DNA from: an uncultured Patescibacteria group bacterium
GTDB lineage: Bacteria > Patescibacteriota > Microgenomatia > UBA1406 > GWC2-37-13
Assembly (NCBI GenBank): GCA_938010745.1
Contig: CALLVF010000065.1
Coordinates: 1-14,032, forward strand
Direction of reading: 5' to 3'
Length of the DNA stretch: 14,032 bases
Part shown: positions 6,534-12,336 of the stretch, in pieces
How positions within the stretch are numbered: position 1 is the stretch's first letter
Layout of the letters: each line of letters opens with the position of its first letter
The notes under the pieces: generated by a model
Database searches by the model: none
What the model was told of the DNA's origin: nothing
Seen by the model: the letters and a program-made list of their open reading frames with translations, nothing else
Translations under genes and position numbers: made by a program

Positions 6534-8261
6534 TCAAGCTGATCCTCCCCCCATTTGAATCATTTTAATTTTATTAATAATTTCCTCTTTAGGTAAATTT
6601 TGCCAAAGATAAATTTTTTTAATAACTATTAAAGAAGCCTCAAATTCTGGCAAAATAGTAACATTTACACCTAAATCTTTCATGCGCCTTCTATCTTTCT
6701 GGTTATGAACACGACTTATTATAAAGATACTTGGATTAATTTTTTTTGCTGCAAGTACTATTGATTCTTGATAAAGTCTGTTAGGTATCGATAAAATAAG
6801 AATTCTTGCATTTTCAATTTCTGCATAATCTAAAATATCTTGATCTGTTGGATCACCGTAAATAATATTAACTCCTTCTTTTCGGGCTTTTTCAACAGTT
6901 TGAAAATTATAATCAATAGCAACAAAAGGGATATTGGCTAAAAGAAGAGCACGTCCAATAAGCCTTCCTACTCTTCCATAACCACAAATGATAATATGAT
7001 TTCTTATCGATAATTCATCAATTGGAGATAAATCACGATCAATTCTATACCTAATGAATTTTTCCACCACTGGTAAAAATTTTCTAAAAAAACTCCGTAG
7101 TAAAATATACATTTTTTCTTTATTTTCAATTAAAATTGGAGTAAAAACTAGCGTTATTAAAACTGAGGTTACAAGAAAAAGGTACGAGGAGTAAGAAATT
7201 ATTTTGTTTGCGTAAGCAACAGAAAGAAGAATAAAAGCATCCTCATCGATTTGAAAAAGATAAAGAGCTAAATTAAAAGCAGATTTTGAATGAAAGCGAA
7301 AAAACAAGAAAATAAGAAGAACAATTATCGCCTTAAGAAAAACTACCATTAAAGTAAAAAGAATAATTTGAGGAAGTAAATTTAAAATCATTGACAGCTT
7401 AACATTAGTCCCAATGAAAACAAAAAAAATTACCGCCAACAAGTCTCGCAATGGTCGCACCTGGGTAAAAATATGAAAATGCTCCAAAGTTTGACCAACT
7501 AAAATGCCAGCAATAAAAACGCCAATTAAAATTGGAATCTTTAAAAGCAATGATAAATAAGCAACAAAAAAAATAAAAACAATAATAAAAAGATTAAGCA
7601 GTTCACGAGAAACTCTTGCCACCCGATCAAAAGTTTGAGGAATTACTTTTCTTCCCAAATACCACAAAATGGCAATAAGAGCTGTTGATTCAATAATACT
7701 TTTAATAATATTAAATGTTAAAGGAAAAAAAGATAAGTCTTTAGCGGTAATGGAAGAGAAAATTATCATAAAAGGAATAAAGGCAATATTTTGCAACATT
7801 AAGATCCCTAAAGCAATCTCACCAATAAATGAGTGTTCCTCTCCCCTATCCTGGATAATTTTTGCCACTAAGGTGGTTGAGGAGGAAGATAAAGCAATTC
7901 CGATTAAAAAAGATTCTATGAATGAGAAATTAAAAAAAAGACTGAAGATAGAAATAAAGATAACCGATAAAAGAAGTTGGAAGGCTCCACCAATAACAAT
8001 ATATCTTTTTAGATTAATAAGATGGCTAAAATTAATCTCAAGACCAACAGTAAAAAGAAGCAAAATAATTCCAAAGTAGGCAAAATTACCAATCGCTTCA
8101 TTGGAGAAGATATCGGGAAAAATATTACCTAAAACTAAACCGCCTAAAATGTAACCAACAACGAGAGAAATTTTAAATTTTTGAAAAATATAGGCAAAAA
8201 CAAACGGTATTAAAATAAAAAAGAAAAAATTAAACAAAACTGAAAGGGAAATATCGGACAT
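6534..8261 (-). CDS. Kef-type CPA2 cation/proton antiporter with TrkA-N (RCK) domain
   Basis: This 575-residue protein starts at ATG 8261. Residues 1-385 form a Na+/H+ exchanger domain of about 12-13 helices: VVGYILGGLVLGN (34-46), LLFTVGLEIN (68-77), LSSSSTTLVAKI (124-135), GVFIAGILVGQ (247-257) and FFVFIGTNVKLS (279-290). Residues 422-550 form a TrkA-N nucleotide-binding domain with GYGRVG (427-432), the acidic AID at 448-450 and YGDPTDQDIL (468-477). No TrkA_C domain follows. The protein would exchange K+ or Na+ for H+ in the cytoplasmic membrane, gated by nucleotide. The family's QD motif (FQDIAAIPL in E. coli KefC) reads LQNIAFIPF here, so the key Asp is Asn158. It is the first gene of a three-gene operon and has a consensus promoter right before the ATG. 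Confidence 0.93.
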   Translation of the reverse strand: MSDISLSVLFNFFFFILIPFVFAYIFQKFKISLVVGYILGGLVLGNIFPDIFSNEAIGNFAYFGIILLLFTVGLEINFSHLINLKRYIVIGGAFQLLLSVIFISIFSLFFNFSFIESFLIGIALSSSSTTLVAKIIQDRGEEHSFIGEIALGILMLQNIAFIPFMIIFSSITAKDLSFFPLTFNIIKSIIESTALIAILWYLGRKVIPQTFDRVARVSRELLNLFIIVFIFFVAYLSLLLKIPILIGVFIAGILVGQTLEHFHIFTQVRPLRDLLAVIFFVFIGTNVKLSMILNLLPQIILFTLMVVFLKAIIVLLIFLFFRFHSKSAFNLALYLFQIDEDAFILLSVAYANKIISYSSYLFLVTSVLITLVFTPILIENKEKMYILLRSFFRKFLPVVEKFIRYRIDRDLSPIDELSIRNHIIICGYGRVGRLIGRALLLANIPFVAIDYNFQTVEKARKEGVNIIYGDPTDQDILDYAEIENARILILSIPNRLYQESIVLAAKKINPSIFIISRVHNQKDRRRMKDLGVNVTILPEFEASLIVIKKIYLWQNLPKEEIINKIKMIQMGGGSA

Positions 8262-8267
8262 AAAAAA

Positions 8268-8296
8268 AGTATAAGAATGTTATTTACAAAAGTCAA
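8268..8296 (-). promoter_or_regulatory. Strong promoter for the antiporter operon, predicted leaderless
   Basis: On the minus strand TTGACT (8296-8291), a spacer of exactly 17 bp and TATACT (8273-8268) make a near-consensus sigma70-type promoter. Six bases separate the -10 from the ATG at 8261, so transcription should begin at or within a base of the start codon. Confidence 0.8.
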
Positions 8297-8352
8297 AAGA
8301 ATGAAGACATACTTTATATCGAAAATTTAGGTTCAAAAATAGAAGTTAAAAT

Positions 8353-8572
8353 ATAGTAAATAGTAAATGGCAAATGGAAAATAGAAATTCGTTATTTGTT
8401 ATCAGACATTAGAAATTAAAAATCAAAAGTCAAAAATTAAAAATTACAATTAAAAATTAATAATTGAAAAAAATTAGAAATTTAATATTTGATATTCGAC
8501 CAGCCTGCTTTGCCCTATGCGAAGCATTTCAGGCAGGTATTAGATATTAGGAATTACAAATTAGAAATTATA
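8353..8572. repeat. Intergenic heptamer-repeat array interrupted by a GC-rich hairpin
   Basis: Seven-base units run in register: ATAGTAA twice, ATGGCAA, ATGGAAA, ATAGAAA (8353-8387); TTAGAAA, TTAAAAA, TCAAAAG, TCAAAAA, TTAAAAA (8409-8443); and TATTAGA, TATTAGG, AATTACA, AATTAGA, AATTATA (8538-8572). The GC-rich element at 8504-8537 sits inside. This array fills most of the 376-bp spacer between the antiporter and TraR genes. The rest, 8573-8637, shows only a weak hairpin (TATCTC/GAGATA, 8571-8595) and no gene. Confidence 0.75.
8504..8537. repeat. GC-rich imperfect palindrome within the heptamer array
   Basis: The inner hairpin GCTTTGC-CCTAT-GCGAAGC (8507-8525) has a 7-bp stem with one G-U type pair. 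Outer bases CCTGC (8504-8508) and GCAGG (8533-8537) can also pair. GC content is far above the surroundings, and it shares GGCAGG with the element at 13867-13886. Confidence 0.6.
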
Positions 8573-8637
8573 TCTCATATGTTTGGTTAGAGATAAAATT
8601 GTAGAGCGGAAATAGAGGGTGGTTGTTAAATACTTTT

Positions 8638-9003
8638 TTATTTTCGCAATTTGTTTTCACATTCAACACAAAAAGCGGCCTCTGGAATAAGTTTTAGTCG
8701 AGCAATAGCAATTGATTTGCCACATCGATCGCAAATACCATAATTATTTTTTTCTATTTTGGCTAAGGCAGCTTTAATATCGGCAACACGCTTGTCTAGA
8801 TCCTTAATCTGAGCTTCAATTATTTCATGCCCTACTTGCTCACGAACATCAGTATCAACTGCCGCATTGTCCGAGACATGTTCAGGATCGGCAAAAGGAT
8901 CTGATTTTTTCAACTCTTCAATTTGATTTTTTACCTTTTCCAAATCTAGTTTTAAATGTTTTTTCTGCTCCTCGATAAATTTTTTGGTAAGCTGATTTAC
9001 CAT
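8638..9003 (-). CDS. TraR/DksA family zinc-finger protein
   Basis: This 121-residue protein starts at ATG 9003, the only Met in the frame. Residues 4-36 and 55-85 form a helical hairpin of the coiled-coil type, joined by DPFADPEHVSDNAAVDTDV. Residues 92-118 hold a four-cysteine zinc finger, CDRCGK and CVEC, around the family core IAIARLKLIPEAAF. TraR/DksA proteins bind in the secondary channel of RNA polymerase and alter initiation. In this size class the target genes are unknown. The first 86 bp overlap the end of the Lgt-like gene in another frame, so the two are probably co-transcribed and translationally coupled. No Shine-Dalgarno is seen. Confidence 0.92.
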   Translation of the reverse strand: MVNQLTKKFIEEQKKHLKLDLEKVKNQIEELKKSDPFADPEHVSDNAAVDTDVREQVGHEIIEAQIKDLDKRVADIKAALAKIEKNNYGICDRCGKSIAIARLKLIPEAAFCVECENKLRK

Positions 9004-9700
9004 AGTTAATTATTTTACTTCTAAAATAATAAATTAAATAAAAGGTTGTCAAAAAAAATATTAAGATTGAGGTTAAATTGTTAAAATTCAATTCTTTCAA
9101 GTATAACCAATTAATTTCCCATTTGTCAAATAGAAAGTAAATTGCAGAAATATACCAGAGTGAAAAGACAAAAAGAAAACCTGAAGGATATAACTCTTTT
9201 CGAATAGAAAAAAGGATATTTTGTGCTGGATAATATGCTAAGAAAAAAAATAATCCCTGATAAAAAAAATTAATTTGCAAAGGAGATTGGGAAAAAAAAC
9301 TTCCTAAAAAACTAAATCCTAAAGCAACAAATAAAGGGCCCATAAAATAATCAATAACTTGAGAAAACTTAATTTTTTTTTGACGAAAAAAAACATACAA
9401 AACAATAATGCTACCAAAAAGAGCCCCATAAAAATTAAGTCCTGGATAACCATTAATAAGAATAAATTTTAAAAAAGAAAAACCAAAGTCTTTAAAATTT
9501 AAAAGAACATAAAAAAGACGACCAAAAAAAAGCCCACCAGCAAGACTTAAAAACAATCCATCAAAAATGTCCTCCTCAGAAAATGCCGTAAGACGAATGT
9601 TCTTCCACAGTAAAAAACTACCCCAAAAAAAAGACAACATCAAAAAAACACCAAAGGTATAAATTTTAATAAAGCCTAAATCTAAAAGAACTGGTAGCAT
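8918..9700 (-). CDS. Lgt-like membrane protein, catalytic residues not conserved
   Basis: This 260-residue protein starts at ATG 9700. Its layout is that of prolipoprotein diacylglyceryl transferase: an N-terminus MLPVLLDLGFIKIYTFGVFLM, about seven membrane segments, GGLFFGRLFYVLLN (55-68), then GLNFYGALFGSII (87-99) and YPSGFLFVFSLWY (171-183). Lgt moves diacylglycerol from phosphatidylglycerol to the lipobox Cys of prolipoproteins. Here the essential His of the SFHGG motif is Tyr91. The GRxGNFxNxE signature has become FLGSFFSQS (131-139), without the Arg, Asn or Glu, and the late Arg and Glu are also missing. It may be a non-catalytic paralogue or a divergent enzyme with another job. The last 28 codons lie within the TraR gene and encode a basic tail (KTRFGKGKKSN) that may not be conserved. 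Confidence 0.78.
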   Translation of the reverse strand: MLPVLLDLGFIKIYTFGVFLMLSFFWGSFLLWKNIRLTAFSEEDIFDGLFLSLAGGLFFGRLFYVLLNFKDFGFSFLKFILINGYPGLNFYGALFGSIIVLYVFFRQKKIKFSQVIDYFMGPLFVALGFSFLGSFFSQSPLQINFFYQGLFFFLAYYPAQNILFSIRKELYPSGFLFVFSLWYISAIYFLFDKWEINWLYLKELNFNNLTSILIFFLTTFYLIYYFRSKIINYGKSAYQKIYRGAEKTFKTRFGKGKKSN

Positions 9701-9768
9701 ATAAAAGTTATGATTTATTTATTAATTTTATTTAGGAAATTAAAATTATAAATAACACCCTATTTTAG

Positions 9769-9774
9769 TATAAT
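9769..9774 (+). promoter_or_regulatory. -10 element for the HAD-GT4 gene
   Basis: TATAAT lies nine bases before ATG 9784, which predicts a leader of zero to three bases. No good -35 is seen. The position argues for ATG 9784 over the in-frame TTG at 9778. Confidence 0.5.
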
Positions 9775-9783
9775 TTATTGTCA

Positions 9784-11517
9784 ATGAAAAAACAATCAAG
9801 GAAAATTTTAAAAGTTGGCTTTGATCTTGATGGCGTATTACTTTATAATCCCGCAAGAATATTAAGACCCTTAATTGCCTTTATAAAAAATATTTTTTTT
9901 AACCATCATCAGTCGCTAACTTTTTATTACCCTAAAACAAAATTGGAAAAATGGCTTTGGTGGTTTTTTCATAAATCAAGTCTTTTTGTGGCCGATGGAT
10001 TTGAAGAAATTAACAATCTTGTCCAGCAAAAAAAAATTAAAGCCTATCTAATCACTGCCCGCTATAGTTTCTTAAAAAAAGATCTTGATCAATGGCTTAA
10101 AAGAATGAAAATCGATTATTATTTTAGCGGAATTTATTACAACAAAAACGACGAACAACCTCATCTTTTTAAAGAAAAGTTAATTAAAAAATTAAATCTT
10201 GATATTTTTGTCGAGGACAACTGGGATATAGTCAAATATCTAAATCAAAAATCAAAAAGCAAAGAGCAAAAATATAAAATTTTTTGGATTTACAACATTT
10301 TTGATAGAAAAATTAAATATCACCTTAAATATCCTCAATTAAAGTCTGCTCTTGCCTCGATTAAAAAAAATTTTTTAGAAGAAAAATCTAAAATTCTCAT
10401 AGTTTCGGATTATTTTTATCCCCACTGGACTGGTATTTCTAAATCAATTTATAATCTAACATTATCTCTTAGAGATAAATTTGACTTTACAATCTTAACT
10501 GTTAAATTCAAAAAAAATCTTAAAGAAAGAGATAATTTGGGAAATATCAAAATTATCAGAAAAAAATACCAATTTCCATTAAGTCGGGCTAAAGTCTCTT
10601 TATCATTAATTTTTACCTTTTTAAGAATTGTAAAAGATTATGATATTATTCTTCTCAACTCACCACTTTCCAGCATTTTTCCTCTTTCCTTTATGATAAA
10701 AATTTTTGGTAAAAAACTTTTCATCTTTCATCAGGGAGACCTTATTCTTCCCAAAGGAACGATTAATTGGCTAATTGAAAGAATTTTTGACATTTCCACC
10801 CTTACCGCTTTTTTGCTAGCTGACAAAGTTAGTACTTACACAAAGGATTATGGACTTCACTCTAGAGTTTTAAGGCATTTTCAAAAAAAATTCACTCCTT
10901 TAATGATACCGTTAATTATCACAGCAAAAAAAAACAATCAGCAAAATATAGTTTATAAAAAACTAAAGAATTTGAAGAAAAAAAAGAAAATTCTTTTTGG
11001 TTTTGGCGGAAGATTTGTTGAAGAGAAGGGTTTTGATATTTTGCTTAAAACCATACCTATTGTTATTAAAAAAAATCAAAACATTCATTTCGTTTTTGCG
11101 GGAAAGACAAAAATTAGTTATGAAAAAACATTTGAAAACCTTCAAAAGGAAATTTCAATTTTAAAGCAACATATTACTTTTTTGGGTCTTTTAAATAATA
11201 ATCAATTAGTTAATTTTTATCAAATGATTGATTTCATTGTTATTCCATCCCGCAGCGATTGCTTTAATTTAATTCAGGCAGAAGCAATGATATTTAAAAA
11301 ACCATCAATTGTTTCCAATATACCCGGAGCCTCATATCTTGTCAAAAATACGGGGTTTGGTTTAATTTTTGAAAAAGAAGACGCTTATGATCTGGCTCAA
11401 AAATTAATTCATGCGATAAGAATAAAAAAGGAATTACAAAAAAAATATCCCATTCTTTTAAAAATTTTAGATTATAAAAACAATGTTGAAAAAGCTGAAA
11501 AATATTTTAGACAATGA
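9784..11517 (+). CDS. HAD-like phosphatase domain fused to GT4 glycosyltransferase
   Basis: From ATG 9784 the protein has 577 residues and no membrane anchor. Residues 8-175 are HAD-like: motif I VGFDLDGVL (D14, D16), motif II LITAR (T91), a Lys in PHLFKEK (130 or 132), and FVEDNWD (142-148) as the acidic motif IV. Residues 203-577 form a GT-B, GT4-type glycosyltransferase: ILIVSDYFYPHWTGISKSI (204-222, acceptor-side start), FGFGGRFVEEKGFDILL (405-421), FVFAG, then FYQMIDFIVIPSR and SDCFNLIQAEAM (491-502), the nucleotide-sugar EX7E-like site with Asp in first place. It likely adds a sugar to a lipid or envelope glycan in the cytoplasm; the HAD part may remove a phosphate from donor or acceptor. 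Residues 153-165 (NQKSKSKEQKYK) come from a heptamer repeat. Its end overlaps the methyltransferase by 35 bp. Confidence 0.88.
   Translation: MKKQSRKILKVGFDLDGVLLYNPARILRPLIAFIKNIFFNHHQSLTFYYPKTKLEKWLWWFFHKSSLFVADGFEEINNLVQQKKIKAYLITARYSFLKKDLDQWLKRMKIDYYFSGIYYNKNDEQPHLFKEKLIKKLNLDIFVEDNWDIVKYLNQKSKSKEQKYKIFWIYNIFDRKIKYHLKYPQLKSALASIKKNFLEEKSKILIVSDYFYPHWTGISKSIYNLTLSLRDKFDFTILTVKFKKNLKERDNLGNIKIIRKKYQFPLSRAKVSLSLIFTFLRIVKDYDIILLNSPLSSIFPLSFMIKIFGKKLFIFHQGDLILPKGTINWLIERIFDISTLTAFLLADKVSTYTKDYGLHSRVLRHFQKKFTPLMIPLIITAKKNNQQNIVYKKLKNLKKKKKILFGFGGRFVEEKGFDILLKTIPIVIKKNQNIHFVFAGKTKISYEKTFENLQKEISILKQHITFLGLLNNNQLVNFYQMIDFIVIPSRSDCFNLIQAEAMIFKKPSIVSNIPGASYLVKNTGFGLIFEKEDAYDLAQKLIHAIRIKKELQKKYPILLKILDYKNNVEKAEKYFRQ
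10242..10276. repeat. Five heptamer repeats inside the HAD domain coding region
   Basis: The units are AAATCAA twice, AAAGCAA, AGAGCAA and AAATATA, all in register. They encode a Lys/Gln/Ser-rich stretch just after the FVEDNWD motif and before the IFWIYN strand, so probably a surface loop. Confidence 0.7.
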
Positions 11518-12304
11518 ATTCGATCCGGCTTTCGAAAAAAGAGCTAAATTTATCTTCCAAATCGTTGAAAGATACAGACCGAAAAAAATTCTTGATGTTG
11601 GTTGTGGACGAGGTTTTTACCTTAAAGCTTTAAGTTTTTATTCATTTCCTGAAGAAATTCACGGTGTTGATATAAATTATTATTATCTTAACATAAGTAG
11701 AAAAATTTGTGATGATCAAAGAGTAAAAATAAAGCAGGCAAGCATTTATTCTCTACCCTATCCAAGTAGTTATTTTGATTTTATTATTGCCTCAGAAATC
11801 ATAGAACACCTTAAAGATGACAAAAAAGCCTTGCTAGAACTTAAACGAGTATTAAAACCAGGAGGTATTTTGGTTATTACAGTCCCAAATAAAAATTTTC
11901 CTTTTTTATGGGATCCGCTTAATTGGTTTTTAATGAAATTTTTCAAAACTCATGTAGAAAAAGGTATTTGGTGGCTTGCCGGCATTTGGGCTGATCATGA
12001 AAGACTTTATACTACTGATAATCTTAAAAACCTAGCTATAAACTCTGGTTTTAAGATAAAAAAATTTGAGTATTTTATTCATTGGTGCTGGCCATTTTCT
12101 CATTTGCTACTTTATGGAATAGGAAAAAACTTGGTGGAGAAATTGAATTTAGAACAATTTAATCGTTTCAATTTTCAAGATAAAAAATCGTTCTTATCAA
12201 TACTTGCATTTTTTTTTAAACTACCATCAATGTTAATGGATAATAAAAAAAATCTCAAAAAACAAACCTCAGTAAATATTTGCTTTTTAGTTACACCTAT
12301 TTAA
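11483..12304 (+). CDS. Class I SAM-dependent methyltransferase
   Basis: This 273-residue protein starts at ATG 11483, inside the 3' end of the glycosyltransferase gene (35-bp overlap in another frame), so the two are likely coupled. Residues 30-135 hold the SAM-binding core: motif I ILDVGCGRGFYL (36-47), the acidic residue after strand two in HGVDIN (D63), SLPYPSSYFDFIIASEIIEHL (90-110) and LKPGGILVITVPN (124-136). This is the Methyltransf_11/UbiE-like pattern. The C-terminal 100 residues, with WWLAGIWADHERLYTTDNL and a Trp-rich WCWPFSHLLL stretch, may place it at the membrane or shape the acceptor pocket. Beside a glycosyltransferase, a role in methylating a glycan or lipid-linked intermediate is likely, but the substrate cannot be read. 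Confidence 0.92.
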   Translation: MLKKLKNILDNEFDPAFEKRAKFIFQIVERYRPKKILDVGCGRGFYLKALSFYSFPEEIHGVDINYYYLNISRKICDDQRVKIKQASIYSLPYPSSYFDFIIASEIIEHLKDDKKALLELKRVLKPGGILVITVPNKNFPFLWDPLNWFLMKFFKTHVEKGIWWLAGIWADHERLYTTDNLKNLAINSGFKIKKFEYFIHWCWPFSHLLLYGIGKNLVEKLNLEQFNRFNFQDKKSFLSILAFFFKLPSMLMDNKKNLKKQTSVNICFLVTPI

Positions 12305-12336
12305 AATAAGCACCTAAAAAAAATTTATTTGATTAA

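Noticed and set aside
7669..8079. Plus-strand frame of 136 codons opposite the antiporter gene
   Set aside because: Antisense shadow of conserved membrane helices; Lys/Ile-rich with no motifs.
8353..8572. CRISPR array
   Set aside because: Units are about 7 bp, degenerate and contiguous, with no 23-40-bp repeats, no spacers and no cas genes nearby.
9778..9780. TTG as start of the HAD-GT4 gene
   Set aside because: It lies only three bases after the -10, so it would not be on the transcript; ATG 9784 fits better.
10963..11145. Minus-strand frame of 60 codons opposite the glycosyltransferase
   Set aside because: Antisense shadow of the GT4 donor-binding region.
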